From NCBI RefSeq assembly GCF_000021565.1, contig NC_012440.1:248001-312000 (forward strand): 64,000 nucleotides of DNA. The letters run 5' to 3'. The translations under genes were made by a program, and so were the position numbers. This DNA is from Persephonella marina EX-H1 (lineage in GTDB: Bacteria; Aquificota; Aquificia; Aquificales; Hydrogenothermaceae). Shown here one piece after another: positions 12,634 through 21,739 of this stretch. Positions within the stretch are counted from its first letter, which is position 1; the number at the start of each line of letters is the position of its first letter. The notes under the pieces were generated by a model, which saw nothing but the letters and a program-made list of their open reading frames with translations, was not told the DNA's origin and did no database searches.

Positions 12634-13224
12634 ATGGTCACATCAGCGGACGTGTTGTGGATGTTAAAGATCGTTTACACCATCTATGCATTTGCTATCA
12701 TCTCATTTATAGGATGGTTTGGCTACAGGGTTACAAAAAAACCGGACTCAAACAGAACATGGCTGACTCCGAAGGTTTTCTACAGCTATCTCGGGATGCT
12801 TGTAGTTATAGGAGTAGGGATTCATATTCTTACCTACAACAAGGTTCCCTGGGTTGCATGGGAGTTAAAAAAACATAAAATCCAGCCGGACAGGGAGATA
12901 AATGTCCATATCAAGGATCACACATTCATTATCCCTGAGGAAACGCCTATAACAATAAAATGTGGTGAGGTTGTAAGGTTTAATGTTACAAGTGAGGATC
13001 TTACTTACGGTTTTGGACTTTTCAGGGAGAATAACAGTATGGTCTTTCAGATGCAGGTAGTTCCACAACATAGGAATGTTCTCCTCTGGAAGTTCACTGA
13101 GGAAAGAACTTTTTATGTTCTCAGTACAGAGTACTCAGGTCCAAAAGGGGCTTATATGAAGGTTCCTGATGCGTTTAAGGTTGTTGGATGTGAAAGATTA
13201 GCAATGAGGGAGGGGGTGAGATGA
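12634..13224 (+). CDS. Heme-copper enzyme subunit II-like protein without CuA ligands
   Basis: The 196 residues contain two N-terminal membrane helices (about 10-32 and 48-67) and a periplasmic cupredoxin domain, the layout of cytochrome oxidase subunit II. The CuA ligand loop, normally C-S-E-x-C-G-x-x-H-x-x-M, reads STEYSGPKGAYM at residues 164-175: both Cys are Ser and the His is Gly. The upstream ligand His is also absent (LTYGFGLF). It should therefore not bind binuclear copper. It overlaps the subunit I gene by 4 bases and has a strong GGGGAGG site. Electrons must reach subunit I by another route. Confidence 0.85.
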   Translation: MVTSADVLWMLKIVYTIYAFAIISFIGWFGYRVTKKPDSNRTWLTPKVFYSYLGMLVVIGVGIHILTYNKVPWVAWELKKHKIQPDREINVHIKDHTFIIPEETPITIKCGEVVRFNVTSEDLTYGFGLFRENNSMVFQMQVVPQHRNVLLWKFTEERTFYVLSTEYSGPKGAYMKVPDAFKVVGCERLAMREGVR

Positions 13225-14882
13225 GTATAAAGGATATTCTTTTAAAAGGTTACAGCGGTGGCCTTAATCATGAGGGACTAAGTCCACTTCAAAAGGTAAC
13301 ACTGAGATTCGTTGTTATAGGTCTTTTGTTCTATGGTGTTGCAGCTATAGAAGGTATGATTATGAGAGGTTATGCAGTAAAACCTCTCCCTCTTATAGAT
13401 GAGAGTCATTACTTCTCTATTATGACAGCACATCCTATAGTTGGTATATTTGGTTCAACATATCTCCTTGTCTTTGGATCTTTCACATTTCTCGTTCCAT
13501 ATCTGATGAAAAAACCTATTTTCAGCATAAAGTTAGCTAACTTTACATGGCTTATAATGACGGTGGGAACAGTTCTTGTATGGCTTTCAGGTTTTATCTA
13601 CCATTACGCACCTTTATACACAATATACTGGCCTTTACCTGTTGATTTTACACAGTTCAGTGTTGCAGGTGGTTTTATGTTTGTCCTCGGTGTTGCCTTT
13701 ATTATGATAGGGACGTTAGCTTTTATCTTTAATACTTACGCAACTGTGTTTCATACACCTAAGGGGCAGAAAAAACAGCCGGTAAAACCACTTCTTATGA
13801 GTGCATTTGGTATTGATGGATTTTTGAATATCGTCAATAAGATAAGAGGGAAAGAGCCTTATGTTAAAGAGCCGCCTCTCTCACTTCCTATTGTTGCCAT
13901 ATTCAGGGGAACTGTTGACACATTCCTTGATGCCCTTGTTATTCTTTCAGCAGGATTGCTTATACTCTTTTATATAGGAAATGAGGTTTTCAGCTGGGGA
14001 TTGCACTATCATGCGGTTGATGCACTTCTTTACAAAAATATATTCTGGTGGGGTCTTGATCTTATAGCTGATGGGCTTGTTCTGATATATGTTGCCGGTA
14101 CATGGTATCTCCTTGCTATGATAATATCAGGAAGAAATCTGTTCATGCAGAATATAGCGAGAGCAGCACTTCTTCTTGAGCTTCTCGTTTCATGGGCTGT
14201 ATGGAGTCACCACCTTCTATCTGACCAGCCTCAGCCTGAGATCATGAAGCTTGCATCAGGTGAGATGATAACAGCATTTGAGCTTATAACGCAGGGTCTT
14301 GCATTCTTTATAACTCTTACGACTCTATGGCTTGCAAGACCTTTAAAGATGTCAAATGAGCTTAAGTTTTTACTTGGTGGTCTTCTCGGGTTTGCACTTG
14401 CAGTTCCTGCAGGTATAATACAGGCTGATTTAGGTATGAACAGACTTTTACATAACACACAGTGGGTAGCAGGAGCCCATTTCCATGTTGCCATTCTTGT
14501 AGGTCTTACAATGACTCTTTACAGTGCTATATATGTTCTATTCCCTATACTCACGAACAACTCAGTGAAACTTTACAGCCAGAAACTGGCAAACTGGCAT
14601 TTCTGGTTGCATCTGATAGGTGGTATAGGAATGGGGGCGTTTATGGGAATGGCAGGGATAGACGGTATGCTGAGAAGACATATTTACACAGAAGGGGAGT
14701 ATATGATCTATATGATTCCTGCTGCTGTTTTTGGTTTTATGCTGATACTCGCATGGGTACTTTTCATGTTCAATATAGTGGCAACTATTGGTCTTAAAGG
14801 TCTGATAGGGATATTCAGGCCATCAAGTATAGACAGGGATGTTGTTGTACCTGAAACAGCAGCAGCTGTTCAGAAAGGATAG
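13221..14882 (+). CDS. Heme-copper oxidoreductase subunit I, probable nitric oxide reductase (gNOR-like)
   Basis: This 553-residue protein has 12 or more membrane helices. Low-spin heme His are at 71 (TAHPIVG) and 422, and the high-spin heme His is at 420 (AGAHFHVAI). Two CuB His are at 330-331 (WSHHLLSD). Where oxidases have GHPEVY, supplying the third CuB His and the cross-linked Tyr, this protein has FWWGLDLIADG with Asp280 in the His position. From memory, that substitution defines the gNOR family of nitric oxide reductases. The CuA-less partner and the operator upstream support NO reduction over O2 reduction. Activity has to be inferred; it could have another role. Confidence 0.8.
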   Translation: MSIKDILLKGYSGGLNHEGLSPLQKVTLRFVVIGLLFYGVAAIEGMIMRGYAVKPLPLIDESHYFSIMTAHPIVGIFGSTYLLVFGSFTFLVPYLMKKPIFSIKLANFTWLIMTVGTVLVWLSGFIYHYAPLYTIYWPLPVDFTQFSVAGGFMFVLGVAFIMIGTLAFIFNTYATVFHTPKGQKKQPVKPLLMSAFGIDGFLNIVNKIRGKEPYVKEPPLSLPIVAIFRGTVDTFLDALVILSAGLLILFYIGNEVFSWGLHYHAVDALLYKNIFWWGLDLIADGLVLIYVAGTWYLLAMIISGRNLFMQNIARAALLLELLVSWAVWSHHLLSDQPQPEIMKLASGEMITAFELITQGLAFFITLTTLWLARPLKMSNELKFLLGGLLGFALAVPAGIIQADLGMNRLLHNTQWVAGAHFHVAILVGLTMTLYSAIYVLFPILTNNSVKLYSQKLANWHFWLHLIGGIGMGAFMGMAGIDGMLRRHIYTEGEYMIYMIPAAVFGFMLILAWVLFMFNIVATIGLKGLIGIFRPSSIDRDVVVPETAAAVQKG

Positions 14883-14884
14883 GT

Positions 14885-15475
14885 ATGTTAGATATTCAGA
14901 AGGCTGCGAGACTTATAAAGGAAGATGGTCTTTACACATTTATATACAATGAGATGAAAGAGCTTTCTGGAAAGGAGGGTCTTACCGTTGAGGAGATCCT
15001 CCATCTTTTAAATGAAAATCCAAAGTTTCTTGATGATTACAAAACGTTAAACAGCCAGAGTGAGATAAGTAATATACAGATAAGGGAGCAGATCATAAAT
15101 AAAGATGATAGTGAGGAGTGTAAAAGTATAAAGAAAAAGATAAATGAAAACAGAAGAAAGCTTTTAAGTCTTGAGGCTTATGGAAACGAGCCTGACAGTA
15201 TGCTTTACGCTGTATGGATAGGTTCAGCTGTGATATTTACCATTTTTGTTATACATAATCTTGTAGTTCTTTACACATACTGGTACGAAAACCATCCATT
15301 CTATGTTTATCTTTTTTATCTTTTCTCGGTTATTTCAGGGTTTCTCTTTTACAGAAAGAAGATCAGAGATCACCACAGGCTTCACAAAAAATTCAGAGAA
15401 ATAGAGAAAGAGACGAAAACCTTAATTGAAAAGGGAAAGGAAAAAGGATGTATTGATAAGATCTATACTGACTGA
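14885..15475 (+). CDS. Unknown protein with two central membrane helices
   Basis: I do not recognise this 196-residue protein. It has a soluble N-terminal half of about 100 residues rich in charged helices, two hydrophobic helices (about 108-130 and 140-157), and a basic, charged C-terminal tail. It starts 2 bases after the gNOR-like subunit I stop, so it is almost certainly cotranscribed. An assembly or accessory role for that enzyme is only an inference from position. No cysteine pairs or heme-binding motifs are seen. Confidence 0.7.
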   Translation: MLDIQKAARLIKEDGLYTFIYNEMKELSGKEGLTVEEILHLLNENPKFLDDYKTLNSQSEISNIQIREQIINKDDSEECKSIKKKINENRRKLLSLEAYGNEPDSMLYAVWIGSAVIFTIFVIHNLVVLYTYWYENHPFYVYLFYLFSVISGFLFYRKKIRDHHRLHKKFREIEKETKTLIEKGKEKGCIDKIYTD

Positions 15476-15520
15476 ATTTTTAAATCCCTTAAAGATGTAA
15501 TATCATTATTATCAGAATTA

Positions 15521-16084
15521 TTGTGGGGTTCTACATTGGAGATCAGAGAGGATTTCAAACCTGTTGAAGATAAGATAAAAAAGCTTTTAAAAATTGGAGA
15601 AGAGCTTAAAGATCTTGATCAGAATGTATGGCCGCACCTTAAGAATATGGAAGATTTTGAGAAGATCTACTATATGACAGTAAATGAGGATATTAAAAGA
15701 TCTTTTGAGAGACTTTATGAGGACGGGAGGCTTATAGCTGGACAGCTCTGGCACACAATACTTTCCGTAAATATGGACGAGAGCTATCCTGATCTTTACA
15801 CATTTGTTAGATATCTTGAGACAGGATGGATAAATGAGGAGAATATAAGATTTTTGGCTTTAGAGCTGAAGAAATACCAGGATAACTACAACTGGATTTT
15901 ACAGAACTACGGTTATGGTGTTAAGGCTGTAAAAGATATGATACAGCTTTTTGAGAGACAGATAGATCTTTTACAGGAGATAAAAAGTATTATTGATCAG
16001 CTCAAGGAAGAGCCACTTTACAGAAAAAGAGAAGAGAAAAAGTCGGGGATTTTCGGCTTTTTTAAGAGATTATGGAAAGGATAA
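15521..16084 (+). CDS. Unknown soluble helical protein
   Basis: I do not recognise this 187-residue protein. It is acidic and helical, with no signal peptide or membrane segment, and ends in a basic KKSGIFGFFKRLWKG tail that might be amphipathic. Starts at TTG 15521 or TTG 15536 are both possible; neither has a strong ribosome site. Its 3' end overlaps the start of the helicase-nuclease gene by 13 bases, so translation of the two is probably coupled, suggesting a link to DNA repair or simply a shared transcript. Confidence 0.65.
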   Translation: MWGSTLEIREDFKPVEDKIKKLLKIGEELKDLDQNVWPHLKNMEDFEKIYYMTVNEDIKRSFERLYEDGRLIAGQLWHTILSVNMDESYPDLYTFVRYLETGWINEENIRFLALELKKYQDNYNWILQNYGYGVKAVKDMIQLFERQIDLLQEIKSIIDQLKEEPLYRKREEKKSGIFGFFKRLWKG

Positions 16085-19000
16085 ACTATATAGCCTCTGC
16101 TGGAACAGGGAAAACATATACACTTGTAGAAAAGATCGTTGATGAGTATATAATCAGAAAAAGGATAAATATAGATCAGGTATTTGTATCAACATTCACA
16201 GAGAAGGCCGCTTCAGAGCTGAAAAGCAGAATATACGCCAGAATAAAGGAGAAGATATACGAAAATCAGAAAAACCCTGATCAGCTTAAATTACTTTTCA
16301 GTAATTTCAGAAATGTCCAGCATAGCTATATAGGAACGATACACTCACTTCTCCTAAGGATACTCAAGGCAAATCCTGATAAATCAGGAATAACAGAGGA
16401 TATCAAGGTTATTGATGATTTACAGCAGGAGGCCTTATTTTTTGAGAGCTTTGAGATCTTTCTTGAGAAAAACAGGGAGAGGGCTGGTATACTTGCTAAC
16501 TATTTTTCAGGGAAGAATCAGATATACACAGTATTCAAGAACATATACGCCAATCTGTGGAAGATAGAAAGATACAGAAAAGAAAGTATAGAAGAACGTG
16601 AGGGGTATATAAAAAGGTTAAAAGAGAAAGCTCTAAAACTTTTGGATGATTTTATAAAGGATCACTACAGGGATTTTGTGGACAGTCAGGAATTTTTAAA
16701 AACCGATCTTAAGGATATCTATACAAAGATAAAGCAGGAAAGATTTACACAGATAAAGGTAGAGAAAAATAAAAACTTCCCAAAGCTTTTGAAACATAAA
16801 AATGTTAAAAATCACAGATCACTTAAAAGTTTAGATAAGGAAAAGGTATTAGAACTTGAGGATCAGCTTATAAACACTCTTGAAGAGTTGAGGAACAACG
16901 CCCTCTATTTAAACTTTCTTATTATTCTTGACAACTTTGATGAGTTTTTACAGATTTTTGAGGAGAAAAAGAGAGAAAACCATCTTATAACTTACAGCGA
17001 TATAATTCTCAGATCAAAAGAGATCTTTTTGAGATACCCTGACCTTTTAGAGGAGTACAGGGAGAGGTTTAAGGCATTTTTTATAGACGAGTTTCAGGAT
17101 ACAGACCAGATACAGACAGATATAATAAGGATGCTTTCTGAAAGATCTGATCTTATCGTTTTTGGAGATCCAAAGCAGTGTATTTACGAGTGGAGATCAG
17201 CTGATCTGTACAACTATATAAGTTTCACAGAAGATTTTGAAGAAAGAACACTTAATGTTTGTTACAGAAGCGGTCCTTCTTTAGTGGGATTTTTTAATCT
17301 TTTTTTCGTGGAGAACGATTTTTTAAACAGGGATTACTCAAATAGGAAGGTGAAGGAGCTCTATCATCTTGAAGAGAAGTATATACCTGAACTTTTTTAT
17401 TCGTCAGAAAAAAGTCTGGATATAACAGATCCTGTTGAGATAGTAAAAACCGAAAGTGATACAGAGCCTGTTGCCCTTGCAGAAAAGATAAAACAGCTCT
17501 TAAACTCAGGATACAGTCCTGAGGATATACTTGTTCTCTTCAGATCAAGAAGTAAAACTGATAGGTATATTCAGGAGCTGAGAAAATCAAATATACCTTT
17601 CATATCTTTCTTGAGTTCAAACTTTTACAACAGTGTTGAAGTTATAACAGTCCTTAATATTTTAAAGCTGATACAGTATCCTTACGATCAGCTTACACTT
17701 TTAAAAGTTTTGAAGTCTCCAGTTTTCAGTTTTTCAGATAAAGAGATTTATCAGATAAGAAATGATCTTTATATTGACAGAATACCCCAGCTAAAGGAGA
17801 TAAAAAGATTAGAGGAGATAAAGGACAGCCTGAATATATCACAGATATTAGATCGTGTATACAGAGATCTGCCTGTTCTGGAGATATTTTCTCTTTATCC
17901 AGACGGCAAACAGAAAGTAGCAAATCTTGAGAAGCTGAAGTTTATCGCAGACAGACTTGAAGGTGAGAATTTCCAGCTGAGAGATTTTATACAGTTTTTA
18001 GAGGATAACAGGTATAAAGATGAAGAGGATGCTTTAATAACCACAGATGACAGATTTGTTAAAGTGATGACAATGCACAGATCAAAAGGTCTGGAAGCTA
18101 AGGTTGTTATAATCCCTGGACTCTCTGAAAGGATAAACAGAAGTACAAACGGTTTCTTCACTGTTGAAGATGAGATCATGGTAAGGATAAGAGATGATTA
18201 CAACAGGGAGGTGGCAAGAACATTAAACTTTGATGAGGAAAAGGTAAAAAGAAAGATCTATCTTGAGGAAAAAAGACTTCTATATGTTGCTTTTACAAGG
18301 GCTAAAGAGAGGCTTATTCTGTTCTATTCAGGAAGCAAAGGGTATATGAATGAGATAGAGACTGTTATTGAGAGGATAAATGGTAAGGAAGTTACAGTTT
18401 ACACACAGGATAGGAAACCTGTTAGTTTTAAACTTGAGATAAAAATGACTGAACCGTCTGGTATATCAAATAATATCAGGTACTGGAGCGATATCATTAA
18501 AAGACAGGACAGGAATATTATGGAAAAGTTAAAACTGTTAAAAGATGAGGAAGAGGGAAGAAAGGAAGAGTTTGAAAAGGCTGTATCAGCGAAGATTTTT
18601 ACAACAGTCTCGGCTCTCATAGATGAGAAAAATGAAAAATCAGTTGTTGAGGAGTTTCAGATATCTGAGGATGACAGTTTAAAGGAAAGGGATATACCAG
18701 TTGAGACAGGGATTATTGTTCATAAGATTCTTGAGTATTTCAGTTTTCCTGAAGATCTGAAAGAGGCTGAAAATGAGATAGAGGAACTTTTTGAGAGATT
18801 TTCAGGACTTATAACAGAGGATAACAGGGATAAAGTAAGAGATATATCGTTAGAAAAATTGAAGAGATTTATCAGATCAGATGCCTACAAAGATATCTCC
18901 TCTTCAAGGATAATATTCAGGGAGATGCCTTTCACTTTAAAGGAAGGGGGGCGTTATATTGAAGGTAAGATAGATATTGTTTATGAGAAGAATGGAGTTA

Positions 19001-19137
19001 TATATGTTGGGGACTACAAAACAGGAAGGATAAAAGATGAAGAGAAATACAGACCTCAGGAGAGATACTACACAGAGGTTATAAAAAAGATCTTTCCTGA
19101 TAGGGAGATGAAGTTCAGATTTATCTACCTTATATAA
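16072..19137 (+). CDS. UvrD/AddA-like helicase with C-terminal RecB-type nuclease domain
   Basis: The 1021 residues form a superfamily 1 helicase: Walker A ASAGTGKTYTLVEK at the very start, TFTEKAASELKSRI, Walker B FIDEFQDTDQIQ, VMTMHRSKGLEAKVV and LLYVAFTRAKERLIL. The C-terminus carries a PD-(D/E)XK nuclease core (EGKIDIVYEKNGV, then GDYKTG). This is the AddA layout of double-strand break resection enzymes. AddA usually acts with AddB, which is not in the window, and this copy is somewhat short. Its 3' end overlaps the convergent membrane gene by 13 bases. Confidence 0.85.
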   Translation: MERINYIASAGTGKTYTLVEKIVDEYIIRKRINIDQVFVSTFTEKAASELKSRIYARIKEKIYENQKNPDQLKLLFSNFRNVQHSYIGTIHSLLLRILKANPDKSGITEDIKVIDDLQQEALFFESFEIFLEKNRERAGILANYFSGKNQIYTVFKNIYANLWKIERYRKESIEEREGYIKRLKEKALKLLDDFIKDHYRDFVDSQEFLKTDLKDIYTKIKQERFTQIKVEKNKNFPKLLKHKNVKNHRSLKSLDKEKVLELEDQLINTLEELRNNALYLNFLIILDNFDEFLQIFEEKKRENHLITYSDIILRSKEIFLRYPDLLEEYRERFKAFFIDEFQDTDQIQTDIIRMLSERSDLIVFGDPKQCIYEWRSADLYNYISFTEDFEERTLNVCYRSGPSLVGFFNLFFVENDFLNRDYSNRKVKELYHLEEKYIPELFYSSEKSLDITDPVEIVKTESDTEPVALAEKIKQLLNSGYSPEDILVLFRSRSKTDRYIQELRKSNIPFISFLSSNFYNSVEVITVLNILKLIQYPYDQLTLLKVLKSPVFSFSDKEIYQIRNDLYIDRIPQLKEIKRLEEIKDSLNISQILDRVYRDLPVLEIFSLYPDGKQKVANLEKLKFIADRLEGENFQLRDFIQFLEDNRYKDEEDALITTDDRFVKVMTMHRSKGLEAKVVIIPGLSERINRSTNGFFTVEDEIMVRIRDDYNREVARTLNFDEEKVKRKIYLEEKRLLYVAFTRAKERLILFYSGSKGYMNEIETVIERINGKEVTVYTQDRKPVSFKLEIKMTEPSGISNNIRYWSDIIKRQDRNIMEKLKLLKDEEEGRKEEFEKAVSAKIFTTVSALIDEKNEKSVVEEFQISEDDSLKERDIPVETGIIVHKILEYFSFPEDLKEAENEIEELFERFSGLITEDNRDKVRDISLEKLKRFIRSDAYKDISSSRIIFREMPFTLKEGGRYIEGKIDIVYEKNGVIYVGDYKTGRIKDEEKYRPQERYYTEVIKKIFPDREMKFRFIYLI

Positions 19138-20267
19138 AAGATGAACATCTTTACAAAAAGAATATAAAAGAAGTATAAGGAAGCCAGTATATAAACAACG
19201 GAAGCAAAAGAAGGAAGCATCATAAACTCAAGTGCTATCATCAGTAATGTTCCAGCGGTCATAATATAAAAGGAGAGGTTCGCCTTTCTGTAATCTATAA
19301 GCTGGAAAACGTTTGGTATCTCTTTACCTTCCCTTGCCTTTTTAATATGAACCATATTCCAGACTATTCTCGGCATTAGATGAAGCATACCGCCAAATAT
19401 AGTAAGAGCGGCAAAGCCGTACATCATAGCATCCATATGAACAGGTATAAACTGGATCATCTTACTTGCAGATATATGTAATGCCATAAGGAGACCTATA
19501 ACAAGGAAAAGATGTCCCCCTAAGAAGTACTTAATAGGTGGCTGGACTTTCATAAGTGATCTTGATGGTTTTACAGCTGAGAATATCACATAGAAGAATG
19601 CTAATATAACAGCCGTTTCAAAAATACCAGCAAAAAGTATATATCTGTAATCAAAAAAGTAGAAAGATCCTATAAGGAGAACTGTTGTTACCTGATGGAG
19701 ATAGAAGATGATATTTCCCAGTCTTATATTAAGTGAGTGCATAAGCATCATAGGTATCCATGCAAGCTCAACGCCTATAACAGCATTAAGAAGAACGCCA
19801 ACTGTTACAGTATGTAAAACAGTCTGGAGAAGTATATTTCCTGTTATCTGTGATAGTAGGAAAAAAACAGATGCTACATTAGTATAAACAACACTTGAGA
19901 TTATAAATCTCACAGTAATAGGCTGAATGTTGTGAACAACTGTTGAGACATGAGCTGTAAATATAAGAACTGTGATCAGGTTAAATATTGAGGCGTATAA
20001 AAACTGACCTGTAAGAAGGAAGATAGATGACAGAACAGATAGGAAGAAAACAACAGCCTGAATATGTTTATACTTTATCTGCCTCTGCTGTGAGTTTGGT
20101 ATTATCTGGTAACCTGCACCTATTAATGTGTATATAACAAACCCAAAAGCTGTTATTATGGCTGTATCTATATGATCAGACCCATTTATTCTAAGTACTA
20201 GAGACCCTATAAGGTTTACAAATGCAAGGAAGAAAAATAACGGGCTGTATTTGGATATAAAAAACAT
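19125..20267 (-). CDS. Polytopic membrane protein, NnrS-like or heme-copper-oxidase-like
   Basis: The product has about 380 residues and roughly 12 membrane helices. Conserved-looking His positions occur in the helices (TAHVSTVVHNIQ, GGHLFLVIG, MALHIS, HMDAMMYGFA, GGMLHLMPRIVWN), plus an early GAGYQIIPN motif. It resembles NnrS and distant subunit I relatives, and I cannot assign an exact family. I chose ATG 20267 (MFFISKYS) over 20321, since the latter would overlap the predicted promoter. An FNR-type operator lies exactly 41.5 bases before the inferred transcription start, linking it to NO or nitrate respiration. Confidence 0.7.
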   Translation of the reverse strand: MFFISKYSPLFFFLAFVNLIGSLVLRINGSDHIDTAIITAFGFVIYTLIGAGYQIIPNSQQRQIKYKHIQAVVFFLSVLSSIFLLTGQFLYASIFNLITVLIFTAHVSTVVHNIQPITVRFIISSVVYTNVASVFFLLSQITGNILLQTVLHTVTVGVLLNAVIGVELAWIPMMLMHSLNIRLGNIIFYLHQVTTVLLIGSFYFFDYRYILFAGIFETAVILAFFYVIFSAVKPSRSLMKVQPPIKYFLGGHLFLVIGLLMALHISASKMIQFIPVHMDAMMYGFAALTIFGGMLHLMPRIVWNMVHIKKAREGKEIPNVFQLIDYRKANLSFYIMTAGTLLMIALEFMMLPSFASVVYILASLYFFYILFVKMFIFYIR

Positions 20268-20326
20268 GAAAACCCCCAGATCTTTTTTAGAGGGAGAAAT
20301 TTTAGCAGTCCTGAAAAACAAATATA

Positions 20327-20340
20327 ATGATTTATATCAA
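20327..20340 (-). promoter_or_regulatory. FNR/DNR-type operator for the NnrS-like gene
   Basis: ATGAT-TTAT-ATCAA, 9 of 10 conserved bases. Read leftward, its centre is 41.5 bases before a start near 20292, with TAAAAT (20299-20304, 5 of 6) as the -10. Toward ResB the same spacing gives no -10 and almost no leader, so the site most likely serves the minus-strand gene. Confidence 0.72.
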
Positions 20341-20380
20341 GTAGTTTTACATTAGTTGAAAAAAATGGGAATATATACGT

Positions 20381-21739
20381 ATGAACTTTTTTAGATCTGC
20401 TTTTAGTAAACTCTTCAGTATAAAGCTTTCCATATTTCTTTTTATCATCCTATCTGTATCTATGGCTGTAGGAACATTCGTCGAGAACGATTTTGGAACT
20501 GAAACAGCCCTTTCCCTTGTTTATAAATCAAGATGGTTTGAGGTTTTATGGCTTTTGCTCATACTGAACCTGACAGGGGGTATATTTCTTTACAGGTTGT
20601 GGAGGGAACCTTCTGTTCTTTTAATACATCTCTCTTTTCTGCTTATATTTTCAGGTGCTGTTTTAACAAGGTATTCAGGATATGAGGGGACAGTTCATCT
20701 AAGGGAAGGGGAAGAAAAAAGTTATATGATCTCCTACGATCCTTATATAAGTTTTGTTATAAAGAAAGAAAACCAGAGTATAAAGTATGAGGAAAGATTT
20801 TATGTATCATCTGCCGGTGGGAACTTCTTCAGTAAAAGATTTAATATTGGAAGTTCTACACTTTCCATACAGCTTGTTGATTTTTTACCTGTTGCTGATA
20901 TTGATCTTGTGGAGAGATCTGATGGTGCTCCTGTGGCTTTACTGAAGATAAAGGAAAGAGGGAAGGATTTTAAGAAGTACCCCTTTAAGGATGGTAGCAG
21001 TTTAAAGATAGGAAGGGTCAGCCTGTTTTTTAATAAAAAGCCCTCTGTTGATGAACCTTATATCCATATATACGTAAAAGATAACAGCTTTTTTATCGGC
21101 TCTAATTATCCATTTTTAGTTTTCGATCCACAGACAGCTAAAAAGGATAAAGTTAAAGGTTATATGAGACTGGAGAAAGGAAAACTTTATGCCATAGGTG
21201 GTCTTGTTATATCTGTTGAAAAGATCCTTTTATCTGGAGATCTTCATATAAAACCTGTTTTTAAGCCTGTTAGAGGTGAGAACGATCTCTCTTCACTCAT
21301 TTTTAAGGTTAGGTATGAGGGAGAAGAGAAGTTTTTGTATCTTTTAGGCAGAGGTATATCCTACAGGGGAATTCCAGACAGGATAAATATAAAAGATGTT
21401 GAGATAAAGGGGTTATGGGGATCAAAAGAGATAAAGCTTCCATTTTCTTTGTATCTGGAAGATTTTGTGATGAAAAGATATCCTGGATCGGACAAAGTCT
21501 CTTCTTATGAAAGTCATGTTATTCTCAGGGATGGAAACACTGAGATACCTTATGTTATTTATATGAACAATCCTTTAAAGTACAGAGGTTACAGGATTTT
21601 TCAGACTTCTTACGATAATGATGAGAAAGGTTCAGTTCTTTCTGTCAATTACGATCCGGGGCTTATTCCAACTTACACAGGTTATGCTGTTTTATTCCTT
21701 GGACTTTTTATAAATCTCTTAAGGAGAGTGAAAAACTAA
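20381..21739 (+). CDS. resB: ResB/Ccs1-like cytochrome c biogenesis protein
   Basis: The 452-residue protein has three N-terminal membrane helices (about 15-35, 55-75, 85-100), a large periplasmic domain and a last helix at about 430-447, the ResB/Ccs1 topology. The opening FSIKLSIFLFIILSVSMAVGTF segment and the late NNPLKYRGYRIFQTSYD motif are typical. ResB chaperones apocytochrome and, with CcsA (7989-8789), attaches heme c. It stands divergent from the NnrS-like gene and overlaps the convergent regulator gene by 4 bases. Confidence 0.9.
   Translation: MNFFRSAFSKLFSIKLSIFLFIILSVSMAVGTFVENDFGTETALSLVYKSRWFEVLWLLLILNLTGGIFLYRLWREPSVLLIHLSFLLIFSGAVLTRYSGYEGTVHLREGEEKSYMISYDPYISFVIKKENQSIKYEERFYVSSAGGNFFSKRFNIGSSTLSIQLVDFLPVADIDLVERSDGAPVALLKIKERGKDFKKYPFKDGSSLKIGRVSLFFNKKPSVDEPYIHIYVKDNSFFIGSNYPFLVFDPQTAKKDKVKGYMRLEKGKLYAIGGLVISVEKILLSGDLHIKPVFKPVRGENDLSSLIFKVRYEGEEKFLYLLGRGISYRGIPDRINIKDVEIKGLWGSKEIKLPFSLYLEDFVMKRYPGSDKVSSYESHVILRDGNTEIPYVIYMNNPLKYRGYRIFQTSYDNDEKGSVLSVNYDPGLIPTYTGYAVLFLGLFINLLRRVKN

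Noticed and set aside
12865-13071. Short antisense frame in the subunit II gene
   Set aside because: Lies wholly opposite a conserved domain and has no supporting signals.
13221-14882. Calling the 12634-14882 pair an aa3- or ba3-type cytochrome oxidase
   Set aside because: The missing CuB His and Tyr in subunit I and the missing CuA ligands in subunit II argue against an oxygen-reducing oxidase.
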